NCBI RefSeq assembly: GCF_024763615.1 | Contig: NC_077222.1 | Coordinates: forward strand, 95,141,417-95,205,416 | Direction: 5' to 3' | DNA: 64,000 nucleotides | From: Phlebotomus papatasi | Taxonomy: Eukaryota > Arthropoda > Insecta > Diptera > Psychodidae | Part shown: positions 35,401 through 44,999 of the stretch, piece after piece | Numbering within the stretch: position 1 is the first letter of the stretch | How the letters are laid out: every line of letters starts with the position of its first letter | Notes under the pieces: generated by a model | The model's input: the letters and a program-made list of their open reading frames with translations, nothing else | Databases searched by the model: none | What the model was told of the DNA's origin: nothing | Translations under genes and position numbers: made by a program

Positions 35401-38400
35401 ATTTGGACAATGGTCCAAATTGAAAACGACTGTTTTCCTCAATCCTTATCGTATTCCAAAACCACCAAACAGTCGTGACAGGAACCAATACAAAGAAAAG
35501 ACATTTATGTTGAAGCACTTGAAAACTGTATAATGCTAAAAAAATATTCAGGAGAAAGAACATTTTTTTAGCACTTTTGTGTTCTCATGTACTCATATAT
35601 AATCCACTTTTATTTGTAATGGTTCTTGTCACGACTTTTTGGTTGTTTTAGAACACGACGAGAACCGGAGAAAACAGTCGAACCAACACAAAGAATAGTC
35701 GATAATGCAGAAGCACTTGAGAACAATAAAGTGCTAAAACAAATGTCCATTTTAAATTGGAATAGCACCATTACTCAATATCCCTTATAAGGCAAATTAT
35801 AACATGCCACTGTCTATCCTCTCCACACTGGAAATTTATGTCCATATTGAAACAAATTTCCTACGCTTCTTCAGGAAATCCTCTTCAATATGGACATAAA
35901 TTTCTCTAGTGTGTGGAGGCTATAACGCTCCAGTATTGAAGTAACAAATTGGTACTCAAAAGCACGATGTCAAATCTTGGCTGCGCTAGAAATATTTGAA
36001 TTGAAAGTTGTTTTTGTCTTAAATTTAATCTTATTTACACAAATTCTCCAATTTCTTCTATTTAATTGATTACCCGCGGTTTTTTCTTATACCTTAACCT
36101 CAAATCTTTATACTATTAGTCATTTTCAATTTAAATATAGTACGAAAAAAACCAGCTTGGAAAGCAACAAAAATATGACAATACAAGAGCAGTAGATGAG
36201 AAAGATTTTTTTTTTAAATCAGGACCAAACAAAGAAATATTAAAAATAATAATAAAATGTAGTTAGTAGTGTATAGAACGCCTAAAAAATTTCATATGTT
36301 CCATGTATAACAAACAAATAATATAAATTCTGCTTAAGCATTAGACACATAAAGTTTAAATGCTATAAATAGTTCTTCTTTAGAATACTTTTATATTAGG
36401 ATTGTTGATTTGATTGCGAAGTAACTTGTAATATTTAGTAGGGGAACATGGGGTAAAATAAGAAAATTCGAAAATTTTAAAATTCAATATGTTTTAATAT
36501 GAAAGAAAACGAGACTTTTTTTACGAAAAAATAACCTTCATGAATCTCCTTCACATTAAAGTTGTAAAAAAGTTGATTAAAATAAAGCGGTCTCTAGCTT
36601 TAGACTAGAAGTTCGGCCTAGTTCCCGAAGGTCTAAAATTTCTATATAGCAAGATATTGTACTAAATATTTTTTAGACATCCGTTAGGTCCATACAGCAC
36701 TTAATATTCAATCCTAAGTCAGAATTTTCACAAAGATTTTGCTTAACTGAGAAATTACAAACCATGCGGCTTAACTTCAGGTCTAAAGCCCAAATATTGA
36801 GCCCTTATTTTAATTTTTTTTTTCTAATTCTTTCTAAAAATTTAGCAGATTAATTTGGATCTCCTAAACAAAAAATTGTTGTCCGTATTAGGATTTTTCG
36901 AAGATTTTTTTTTTTCACAAATTGATTTATGATAAATTACTATTTGGGGTAAACGGGTAAACTGTGTCACAGACAAGAGGTATTTCATTTCCATTTTTAC
37001 TAAGTAATGGGGCTGGTTTCTCGGGTTTCGCTTTGTAATTTTTGAATTACTTGGGTTTCGTGGAACAATAATTGTTAATATTTTTTGGTTTTGCGAATTT
37101 TCAGGTTTCTCGGGTATGATGAAGCAATTTGAGTATTCCGAAACATTTCGAAACAATTTTCTTTTTAACTCAATTCAAGTTTTGTGGTTCTCTACTAATG
37201 GGTTTCGCAAATTTTGACTTTCTCAGATTTCGTGGATCAATTTTTGAATTTTTCGGGTTTCACGAAAGAATTTTTGGGTCTCTCGGGTTTCCGAAACATG
37301 TTTTAATTAAATTCAATTGTTGTAGTTCTATACGGTTTCGCAATGCAATTTATGAATTTACGGTTTTTTTTAATCAATTTTTAATTTTTCAAATTCCGTG
37401 AAGTAATTTTCAAATTTACCGAGTTTCACGAATCAATTTTTTGTTTTCTCGGGCCTTCCGAATCTTCCGGATCTCCGGGATTCTGCAATGCAATTTTTGA
37501 GTTTATCGGGTTTCCCCGAGAATTTCCCGTTTCCCGAAGTAATTTTAGATTTTCTTGGGCCCTTCAGTTTTTAGCGAAGCATTTTTTAGTTTCTCGGGTT
37601 TTACGAAGATTGTTTTTTATCTTTGAGGTTTTGCAATGCAATTTTTGAGTTTATAAGGTTTCCCGAAGCAATTTTTCAATTTCTTGAGCTTCCCAAGGCA
37701 TTTCTTTTTTTGATTTCTGAGATTTCTCGAAGCAGATCTTGATTTTCTTGAGTTGTGCGAAGAATTTTTCAGTTTCTCGAGATTTTCGAAGGAATTTTTC
37801 AGTTTCTCAAATTTGGCGAACTACCAATTAAGTTTTTTTTTTTTGAGTTTCCTGAGGTAATTTTTGATTTTCTTGGCTTTTGTGAATCAAGTTTTTGGTT
37901 TCTCGGGTTCCGCGAAACATTTTTTTTGGTTTCTCAACTTTTCTGAAGAATTTTTCTTGAATGCTTAGGTAGGGTTTCCCAATGTAATTTTTGGGTTTCT
38001 CGAGTTTTCCAAAGCAATTTTTGATTTTCTAAGGATTCGCTCAGCATATTTTGGTCAAATCTCTTGAAGCAATTTTTTTTGTAGGGATAATTTGAGAAAT
38101 TGCACAATATCAATTTTGAGAATACCACAAAAATTATCTCATTCAAAATTGTAGAGCAAAAGAAAATATTCCTTTTGCCAAAATATGCCCCACGTTCCCC
38201 TATATAACATTTGAATGATTTTTGATTTCTCAAAGACGAACTCTCGGACATTCACAGGGAGCGTTTGCAGTTCGTGAGATCAAGAAAAATCTCTATTCAT
38301 TACCCTGCTCTGAGGTCACTCTTGAGACTTTCATAATGAAGAAATCTCAGTCAAAAAAAAATTAAGCAATTCCAGAAACATTTCAGCGATTTCAGCACAC

Positions 38401-38686
38401 ATAAAGCCTGTCACTAACTTACTTATCCCGAGTTATTTTGTCTAAATCCTCTTCTGGCGGAGACAAGAGTCTGTGCCGCAATCTCTTCTCATCCAGTTCA
38501 CATTCACTAATTGAGATAATCAACATTACAACCAAGATCAGGTTTTGCTTCCGCTCCAGATGAACAACCATGACTCATAGAAAATTCCTACAATTTTGTT
38601 TCGCATCATTGACTTTCTACTTACTTTTCCGTCTCCATCTCCTTGGTGTCCTCATCTTCTCGGTCATAGAGACTCGCGACGGACAT
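26415..38686 (-). CDS. Anoctamin (TMEM16 family calcium-activated channel or scramblase)
   Basis: Multi-pass membrane protein of 998 aa from ATG 38686. Coding exons (5' to 3'): 38625-38686, 38423-38506, 34228-34576, 34062-34136, 33707-33873, 33475-33643, 33181-33408 and 26415-28277; all phases close. The N-terminal cytosolic dimerisation region includes FVLVWKR, the IHAPVEVL block and SRDKEYLFD. The TMEM16 core has FFSAAVRSRIVQFILDRKRF, EWAAVSKWYRYQPLDYIKEY and about ten membrane segments. All six calcium ligands of TMEM16A are present: N659/E663 (TM6), E713/E716 (EYLE, TM7) and E745/D749 (EMRLD, TM8). Family members are chloride channels or lipid scramblases, and sequence alone does not decide which. 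It resembles insect subdued/ANO4-type proteins. The start is uncertain: the same frame is open upstream to about 38869. Confidence 0.93.
29391..29838. mobile_element. Foldback MITE, AGGGCAGAATCA family, copy 2
   Basis: About 448 bp, two inverted halves of about 200 bp. Ends AGGGCAGAATCA and TGATTCTGCCCT are identical to the copy at 17836-18235. TAA borders GGGCAG at the left and follows CTGCCC at the right, so a 3-bp TAA duplication is possible. It is inserted in the large anoctamin intron. Confidence 0.8.
29890..30320 (+). repeat. Two adjacent copies of the GGTCTGAAG repeat
   Basis: Each unit starts near CTTCAGACY.AGA.TTTAGCCCAGTT and ends near GGCTAAGCYTTAGGTCTG, so the ends are inverted to each other. 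Unit 1 is about 29905-30095 and unit 2 about 30110-30310. Relatives are at 21382-21570 and 36596-36800. Tandem insertion or local duplication would both explain the arrangement. Confidence 0.55.
30545..30900. repeat. AACCGGTT-rich dispersed repeat, copy 2
   Basis: Shares ACCGGTTTATAACC, GGTTCAAATCGGT, GAGAACCG, ATGCGAAAGTACTTTTG and GGGACGCTGTGCCACCCCTTT with 58110-58755. The last block also ends that copy, so this is probably the right end of the family. Confidence 0.55.
31617..31848. mobile_element. MITE, AAGGTAAAGTGCCCT ends
   Basis: About 232 bp with roughly 44-bp terminal inverted repeats: AAGGTAAAGTGCCCTCACGT followed by CGACCGGTTCCTC at the left, and its diverged inverse at the right. 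TTAA or TTTA borders are present. The arms are GC-richer than the core. No copy is seen elsewhere in the window. Confidence 0.8.
35033..35760. repeat. Composite repeat region with recurring CACGACTGTTTGGTGGTTTT blocks
   Basis: Blocks around TCACGACTGTTTGGTGGTTTT occur at about 35170, 35460 (inverted) and 35630. Blocks around GCAGAAGCAC(A/T)TGAGAAC followed by GTACTAAAAAAATG or GTGCTAAAACAAATG occur three times. The left edge carries TAGGGGAGACCGGGGC, an end type seen in other MITEs here. The matching right end is not clear. Confidence 0.45.
35819..35919. ncRNA. Pre-miRNA-like hairpin candidate
   Basis: A 101-nt hairpin. A 20-bp perfect stem (AAATTTATGTCCATATTGAA with its complement) continues after a small internal loop into a 7-bp inner stem (ATTTCCT/AGGAAAT) closing a 10-nt loop. 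The base is CTCCACAC pairing with GTGTGGAG. Size and shape resemble an insect miRNA precursor. A short MITE would look the same, and I do not recognise the sequence as a known miRNA. It lies in an anoctamin intron. Confidence 0.35.
36439..38202. mobile_element. Element with TAGGGGAAC ends enclosing a degenerate array
   Basis: The left end TAGGGGAACATGGGGTAAAA and the right end, inverse of TAGGGGAACGTGGGGCATAT, define a 1.76-kb unit in an anoctamin intron. Inside are a copy of the GGTCTGAAG repeat (36596-36800) and a periodic array at 37015-38075. A small MITE seems to have been enlarged by insertions and array growth. Confidence 0.6.
37015..38075 (+). repeat. Degenerate tandem array, TTTCTCGGGTTTCGCGAA-type unit
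   Basis: About 1.06 kb of variable units, each built as (G)TTTCTCGGGTTTCNCGAA plus GCAATTTTTGA, with spacing about 30-50 bp. Units are heavily diverged. Short ORFs over it read as repeats of F, G, R and E, reflecting the DNA unit rather than a protein. Confidence 0.65.
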
Positions 38687-39239
38687 GGCGTTGAGATCCC
38701 GAGCAGTCGTTGTCGCAAGATCAGGCAACTTCAGTGGATGCTTCCCGGACCAGAAGAGCCTCTCGGAACCCAGTGAGAACTTATCTGCTTCCTGTGATGA
38801 ATTCACATCCGGAACCACACTCGATGAACGACACTCTGACCTCGGTAGATCATTGTCGCCAGCGGGGTCTCAAAGAGTGGACAAAGTGCAAAAAATTGAA
38901 CTTTTTTTGTGCAAACACCAGATCACTCTGATTTTCTGCTAATTTTCTCTACTCTACTTTGCGCTTTTCACGAACAACACTTGACTAAATACAATAAGTT
39001 CTCTTGGAAAAATATCACCTGGAAAAACTTACCCATTTACTGTATTTTCACAAAAATTCCCCCGCACAAATTTCTAAGTACATTTTTCTTTCGTGCTCGC
39101 GTGCAACTTTTTCCGAAACGTGCCTGTGTGCGTGACTTGACATTTGAAATTTTCGGAACCCGAACCGGAAGCTCAACATAACCTCACTTTTATTTGCAAA
39201 ACGTAAACAAAGAGGGAAGTGTTCAGGAAATTTGCAAAA
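38687..39239. promoter_or_regulatory. Probable bidirectional promoter between anoctamin and Pin4
   Basis: The anoctamin start (38686, minus) and the Pin4 start (39240, plus) are head-to-head and about 550 bp apart. The anoctamin frame stays open to about 38869, so its 5' end may extend further. The part 39080-39180 is GC-richer than the surroundings (GCTCGCGTGCAAC, CGTGCCTGTGTGCGTGAC), as expected for a housekeeping promoter. I see no clear TATA box. Confidence 0.45.
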
Positions 39240-39689
39240 ATGCCCCCAAAAAAGGATGGCAATAAAGGAAAACAGGGTGGAAAGGGTGGCGGAGGTGCAG
39301 GAGATAGTGACAAGGGTGAATTTGTTTCTAAAAAGTGTTTTAAATGGTAGGAAATAATGAGAGAATATTCAACAGGTCAGAAGGAGAAGAAAGGAGGTAA
39401 TTCTGTGAAGGTTAGGCACATCCTGTGCGAGAAACAGAGTAAAATTCTCGAGGCGATGGAGAAATTGAAGGCTGGACAGAAATTTCCCGAAGTAGCTGCT
39501 GCCTACAGTGAAGATAAGGCACGGCAAGGAGGTGATTTGGGATGGCAAATACGAGGAGCAATGGTTGGTCCATTTCAGGATGCTGCCTTTGCTCTTCCTG
39601 TGTCCACTGTAGCCAATCCTGTGTACACAGATCCTCCGATTAAGACAAAATTTGGATACCACATTATAATGGTTGAAGGGAAGAAATAA
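39240..39689 (+). CDS. Pin4: Parvulin-type peptidyl-prolyl isomerase (Pin4/Par14)
   Basis: Small nuclear or mitochondrial prolyl cis-trans isomerase, linked in animals to ribosome biogenesis and chromatin. Two exons, 39240-39315 and 39376-39689, joined in phase 1 (G plus GT, glycine), give 129 aa. The human protein is 131 aa. Residues 1-33 are a basic, glycine-rich tail (MPPKKDGNKGKQGGKGGGG). Residues 36-129 are the complete parvulin domain: VRHILCEK, YSEDKARQGGDLGW, MVGPFQDAAFALPVS and TKFGYHIIMVEGKK. It lacks a WW domain, unlike Pin1. The 60-bp intron is typically short for flies. An AATAAA overlaps the stop codon. It is head-to-head with the anoctamin and convergent with the RING gene 158 bp downstream. 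Confidence 0.97.
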
Positions 39690-39847
39690 AATACTGCTTT
39701 TTATATTGAATATTTCAATTTTATACAAAGAAAATAACATATTCAAAATTTACTCCAAAAATGTGCCCAGGAAAGGAATAATAATACACAAAGATTAACA
39801 TGGCTCTAGCAAAGCTGATTGGGCGCTGATTGTCAGTATTCCGGCTT

Positions 39848-40885
39848 CTAGTAGTAACCGTCATCGGTGGATGAGGAAGAGACATTGTCGTTGGAACAGT
39901 ATTCAGTCTCCGTCTCAGTTCGTCGAGGGCGTTCAGAGTAATTTTTATTGAGGCAGACATATCCCTGAATCTTCAAAGTGCTGTAGGGTTCAGCTCTCAC
40001 TGCAAAATTCAGACACTCGTTCTTCTCCTCGATCTGAGACACCGTGGATCGGCTTCCGTGGACGTAATCATGATACGTTGCCTTGATATGTCTTACATTG
40101 ACTTGGAGCCAGGAGTAAAAAAGAGGTGCTTCGTTGTTTGTGCAAGTCCCCTGAACCCAGGCCGTCACAATGAGATCTTTGGGATTGAGCCGATTGAGCT
40201 TTTCCACGCGAATGATCAGGAAAAAAATACCAAATTCAGTGAGAAGAGCACGACGATTTCCTCCAGTACAAGTTAGATCGAAGTTAAAATAGGATTTACT
40301 GAGGTAGGATGATGCCCTTAGTTGAAACACATTCTCCTTGTGCTTCTCAATTAGATGTCCCCTGAGATCTTTGGCCAACAGAGAAATTCGGCAGTATTGC
40401 ATCCTACAGACAGTTTTTTCCTCCCTCACAGCAGTCTGTGTATTATTACCCTGCCTCACTCCCGGACTGGATACTTTGGCTGCCTGAGAAGAGGATGCCG
40501 CAGCCGCAGAATCTCGCAGGGTTGCAGCATCCAAAATATATTTAACTGCATCTTCCGGACATGTATTCAATCGATTTAGCTCACTAATTATCTCCTCCAG
40601 GATGAAATTGCGAGTTCCTAAGTATCTGGCACAGCACAAGGGGCATTGTTCGAGATGTGGATAACATTTTTGGCACACTGCATGTCCTTTTTGGCACATC
40701 ATAATGTTGGAAGTGTATTTTTCGTAGCAGACAGGGCAGCAAAACACCCGGTCAGCAAGTGATGAGCTTGCCCCGCTTGCCCGATTCTGCCAAAAAAGTC
40801 ATTTTATATCATCTAATCGGAATTATAAGATCAAAAATAAACTCACTACAGGAGAATTCGGTAGTGTTGATTCTACTGAACCCAT
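39848..40885 (-). CDS. SINA/SIAH-like RING finger protein
   Basis: Probable E3 ubiquitin ligase. Exons 40847-40885 and 39848-40786 join in phase 0 and give 325 aa from ATG 40885. A SIAH-like C3HC4 RING covers residues 30-64: C30-x2-C33-x10-C44-x3-H48-x2-C51-x2-C54-x6-C61-x2-C64 (CPVC, CQKGHAVCQKC, CPLC). A second cysteine/histidine cluster (CRMQYC, HLIEKH) follows an alanine/serine-rich linker. The C-terminal half (FNFDLTCTGGNRRALLTEFG onward) would be a SINA-type substrate-binding beta-sandwich, but I could not match it residue by residue. The tail is acidic and serine-rich (SSSSTDDGYY). It may be a diverged SIAH paralogue or a CYHR1-type protein. An alternative start exon lies at 41051-41101. 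Confidence 0.8.
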
Positions 40886-41050
40886 TTTGTAGAAGAAATT
40901 AACAAAATTTAAAGAATTTGTGAAAAATGCAAAGCAAACAAAAACCAAACAAAAAGCAACTTTTTGACGTTTTCGGAATTTTGACGCTTGCCGGAAAACC
41001 ATCATAACCTCAAATAACAATTTTCTACCAGTTAAACTTGAAAAACTTAC

Positions 41051-41101
41051 CTCATATGCGACTAAAACTCCGCAAAAGAGATCTTGTGCAGATCTATCCA
41101 T
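41051..41101 (-). CDS. Alternative first coding exon of the RING gene (candidate)
   Basis: ATG at 41101 opens a 17-codon exon (MDRSAQDLFCGVLVAYE) ending with the donor GAG|GTAAGT in phase 0. The exon at 40847-40885 has no usable acceptor in front of it, so this exon can only join the phase-0 acceptor at 40786. That would swap the 13-residue N-terminus MGSVESTLPNSPV for this one. Alternatively it belongs to another, unseen transcript. Confidence 0.5.
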
Positions 41102-41597
41102 CTTTCCTACTCAGAAGAAGAGTACTTTGATATTTCTTATTTTCCTGCCTTTCCTGTGCTGTTTTGTCTTTTGGCTCCTCTCCTCATTTACAAATTTTTA
41201 TGTGAGATGGCGCTGCTTACCGATATATCGTCCGTTAATACATTTGAAAAATAGAATAATAAACTGCATTTTCCTCGATTTTCCTTAATATTATAATAAT
41301 CCTGATTACATTTTTGCAAAAAAGCACCTAAATTACATATATCTTAAGCGATTTTAGCTAATTTAGCTTAGATTATAACAAATAATTTGTCCATAAACTT
41401 AACGAAAATAACGCAGAAAAATCGCTGCAGTCACGTCTTCGTTGAGTTTGAGTCATAACGTCAAAAAAAATTGTTCTTTTGTAGTGCGGATAATTTTCTC
41501 TCTCGCATTTTTCCTGTGTTTTTCCATAAAATATTGCATATCAATAGCTGTAAATCGGTGAAAAAGGATTTTGTGTAGTGGGTGGTGAAGTGGAATT
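41102..41597. promoter_or_regulatory. Probable divergent promoter region
   Basis: This lies upstream of the RING gene's alternative first exon (minus). It also lies upstream of a plus-strand stretch with pyrimidine-rich leader-like sequence (41480-41620, TTCTCTCTCGCATTTTTCC). The plus transcript could be the untranslated first exon of the SH3 gene, whose first coding exon at 51087 begins at an acceptor. No core promoter motif is clear, so this is inference from layout. Confidence 0.3.
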
Positions 41598-41963
41598 GTG
41601 TTTTTTCCTCAAGAGCAAGCTAATAAATCAGCTGAGAAAACGAGACGATCCAGGGACAGGTTGGTGCCCATAAAGACTCCCGGATATTTACGCAAAACTA
41701 CTGCGAAATTCCTCTATTTTGCGCCTAATTATAACCATCCGCGGTGGTCAGAGAGTGGAGAAAGTGGCGCAGTTGTAGAACTGCATTGGGGATTCCAATT
41801 GTTGCGTCAATTCATGGCCAAAGCAATTGGATGCACCTTTCAAGGTGCCCCATTGCTAAATTGCTCTGTGGCCCCATTTCCTCTGACTTTTTTCCTAGGA
41901 TTCCTAGAGGATGTCTTTGGATTGGACATAAGTGTTTATGCTCAACAAAAGATGATCTACTGA
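41598..41963 (+). other. Unidentified GC-richer stretch with overlapping ORFs
   Basis: Two overlapping open frames (41598-41963, 121 codons, and 41744-42001, 85 codons) lie in sequence that is clearly less AT-rich than its surroundings. Neither shows a domain, repeats or a signal peptide that I recognise. A possible donor (GGACAG|GTTGGT, 41658) lies inside. It could be a 5' exon of the SH3 gene, a decayed pseudogene or a lineage-specific gene. I assign no function. Confidence 0.3.
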
Positions 41964-42271
41964 ATTACACAGATCAAATTGACTCATTGAAACGCACATG
42001 AAGCTTAAAGAGCATTGTGTCGAAAGTAGAAGTGTTTACGGGTGAAGGCTCTGTAATTCACTGCTATTGCAAATCAATGGAAAACTTTGGATAAAAATAA
42101 TAATTAAAAAAGCGTTGGTTGAATAAGGACTTTTACAGCCCATTAAATTTACAGTGGTTACTAAGTTTAATCGGTTTCAAATAGTTATTTGAATTTGGCA
42201 AGTTTGAATACAATCCGATGAGAAGGGCCTCTAGTAGTTGCCTTAAAAACTTGCAATGTTTCAAAAAGTTA

Positions 42272-43134
42272 GGGTAAATTAGGCTAATTCAAAACCTGCT
42301 CCAAATGGAAATTTTTCGCTAATCCAAATGGAAACGTCATTGTTTCCAAGATAAATACAGTGCTAAATTATTATATTTATATATTTTCTATACCACAGTT
42401 TCATTATTTAGTTAATTTTGCTCCAAATAAAGCAAAAAAACATTCATATTTACAAATTTTAATTTGTTAATTTCTCAGAAAAATTAAAAGTGTACCTTTT
42501 CACCATCGAATTTTTCATCGATCGACCATGTTTTCCAATGAAAAACACAATAAGGTGAATGTTGTTTATTCGTTTTGTTTAACATTTATGTCATATTCCT
42601 GGATAATTTTAATTAAGTTAAGTGCTAATCTTTATTGGTAACTTTTCTTGAAGTTTTCAAAAGAAATAATTACCTATTTCGTGAACAAAAAGGGTTTTTC
42701 TGAAATGTCTGCAATTGCTTCAATAGCAAACCCCGTAAATATGATTTTTTGGAGAGATTTTCTTATTGTTTTAGATGGGAAAGGAGAAAAGCCCAGGAAT
42801 AAGAACAAATCCTGCACTCAAGAATAATTCAAAAAGGTTTTGCAAGCTTTTCATCGCGGTTTCACTTAAACTGTTTGTTTCCAATTAGAAACTTTCCCTT
42901 GTCTCCATTTGGATTAATATGTTTTCAATAGAAGCATTTAACACTCGCGTATTTTTCTTGTTTTTAAGAGGTTTTCAAATTATATTTAAAGAATTTTCAC
43001 TAAACAGTAACATTCTAGAAGAGTCAAGGAGCAAATTTATGTAATTCTCTTCAGAAAGAATTTCAACTTAATGTGTTGAATCTTCTGTCAAAGTTAAAGC
43101 GTCTGGACATGGTTTTGAATTAGGACATTTACCC
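42272..43134 (+). mobile_element. Non-autonomous GGGTAAAT-end transposon, copy 1
   Basis: 863 bp with inverted ends GGGTAAATTAGGCTAATTC and the inverse of GGGTAAATGTCCTAATTC, flanked by TA (42270-42271 and 43135-43136). Copy 2 lies inverted 350 bp away (43482-44343). Internally, after a splice-acceptor-like TTTTCTTATTGTTTTAG, there is ATGGGAAAGGAGAAAAGCCC and a decayed frame related to copy 2; a stop interrupts it here. Confidence 0.8.
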
Positions 43135-43404
43135 TATTAGTTATTTTTCTAAGACCTTCCATTTGAGCCTTCTGAACATACCCTGGTTTCAAACTCTTCA
43201 TATTTTTTCTCATATTCCTTTAATGAATTTGATCTACCTACTATGTGAGTCAGATATCTTATCCGACAAAGACGCAACGGTTTTGCTTATTGCTTATTGT
43301 ATTTTGTAGTAAGGGCATGAAAAGTATTTTCAGAGAATACTTAATTAAGGACTTTCTACTAAGCACTTATTAAGTATCTACCTCAATTCCTCCGAAACAA
43401 ATCA

Positions 43405-44764
43405 CTCCTTGGAAATTACAAGGGGCCAACTCAATCTGAGCCATTTTTCAGGAGACAACATGAAAGATTCAACTTTGTATAGGGTAAATGTCCTAATTCG
43501 AAACCATTTCCAGACACTTTAACTTTGACAGAAGATTCAACACATTAAGTACATATTTTTTTCTGAAGAGAATTACATGAATTTGCTCCTTGACTCTTCT
43601 AGAATGTTACTGTTTAGTGAAAATCCTTTAAATATAATTTGAAAACTGCTTAAATACAAGAAAAACACCCAAGTGCAAAATGCTTCTATTGGAAACAAAT
43701 TAATCCAAATGGAGACAAGGGAAAGTTTCTAATTGGAGACAAACAGTGTAACTGAAACCGCGACGAAAGGCTTCCAAAACCTTGTTGAGTTGCTCCAGAG
43801 TGCAGGATTTGTTCTTATTCCTGGTCTCTTCTCCTTTCCCATCTAAAACAATAAGAAAATCTCTCCAAAAAATCATATTTACGGGGTTTCCTATTGAAGC
43901 ATTTGCAGACATTTCAGAAAAACCCTTTTTGTTCACGAAATAGGTAATTATTTCATTTGAAAATTTCACGTACCGTTAACAATAAAGAATAGCACTTAAT
44001 TTAACCAAAATTAGCCAGAAATATGGTATAAATGTTGAACAAAACGAATAAACAACAGTCACCTCAGTGTGTTTTTCATTGGAAAACATGGTCAATCGAT
44101 GAAAAATTCGATGGTGAAAAGCAACACTTTTAAGTTTTCTGAGAAATTAACAAATTAAAATTTGTGAATATGAATGGTTTTTTGCTTTATTTTGAGCAAA
44201 ATTAACTAAATAATTAAACTGTGGCATAGAAAATTATATTAATAATAATTTAGTACTGTATTTATCATGGAAAAAAATTACGTTTCCATTTGGAGTAGCG
44301 AAGTTTCCATTTGGAGCAGGTTTTGAATTAGCTTAATTTACCCTAAATAATTATCTCAATTAAATATGGTCATAAAAATAATTTAATTCTTTTGTATTTG
44401 TATTAGCATTATTATAAACATCGAAACATACATTTTTACCATTCAAAATATGTTTTTTTATGTGTTAGCTCTTTCTCATTCTAAATGATGCGCAAATTTT
44501 CATGAAATTAGAATGACAAGGGATCAACTTGCTTGAGTTAGTCCCTTGTTTCACAAAAATTTGAACGATAAATCTATTTTGTGCCCCTTGACTTCAAACA
44601 AAACCGCGCAAGCAATCTTAAAGAGTAAAATTTTGAAAAACTTTTCTAATAACGAAATTTATTGACTCATATCATCTGAAATTTTATTAAATTCTCTGTC
44701 TGAGTGCATTAAAACCTGAAAATCGCAAAAAAGTGAGTTGGCCCCTTGTAATTTCCAAGGAGCG
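43405..44764. mobile_element. Possible outer element enclosing transposon copy 2
   Basis: A 30-bp block (CACTCCTTGGAAATTACAAG then GGGCCAACTC) at about 43405-43435 recurs inverted at 44734-44764. Between them sits the complete TA-flanked copy 2. The outer arms may be the inverted arms of an older element into which copy 2 inserted. Confidence 0.45.
43482..44343 (-). mobile_element. Non-autonomous GGGTAAAT-end transposon, copy 2, with HTH-like remnant
   Basis: 862 bp, inverted relative to copy 1, with TA on both sides (43480-43481 and 44344-44345). On the minus strand at 43700-43969 an 89-codon frame includes NKSCTLEQLNKVLEAFRRG. This resembles the start of a Psq/CENP-B-type helix-turn-helix as found at the N-terminus of pogo-group transposases. 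The match is short and seen by eye only. The rest of a transposase is absent, so the element is an internal-deletion derivative if the reading is right. Confidence 0.6.
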
Positions 44765-44999
44765 AAATGTTTTTAATTTCTCATTTATATTTATTTCTCG
44801 AAGAAAAACTGAATACAAACGCTTTTGCTTAATTGGCAAGATGATCACGTTGCTACCAACTTTGTTAAGTTGTCCGAGCTTGCATTTTTTTCGCTAGCTG
44901 CAACTGTTGACGGGCGAAACTGTTGTTGTGACCAAATGTAGGCTTCCGTATTGTAAGTCGAGAGCATAATAGGAACGATTTAACAGAATTCGAGGTACT

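Larger units (their letters stand above)
34577..38422 (-). other. Anoctamin intron 2 (3.8 kb)
   Basis: The donor GTAAGT follows 38423 and the acceptor GGTTACAG precedes 34576. It joins a phase-2 end to a phase-2 start (AA plus T, asparagine). It contains a hairpin (35819-35919), a composite repeat region (35033-35760) and a nested element (36439-38202) with a degenerate periodic array. No exon is supported inside. Confidence 0.7.

Noticed and set aside
37015..38075. A CRISPR-like repeat-spacer array
   Set aside because: Units drift continuously, spacing is irregular, no unit is conserved, and the genome is eukaryotic.
36842..38251. ORFs of 63-105 codons over the TTTCTCGGG array
   Set aside because: They arise from periodic low-complexity DNA; no splice structure or domain supports them.
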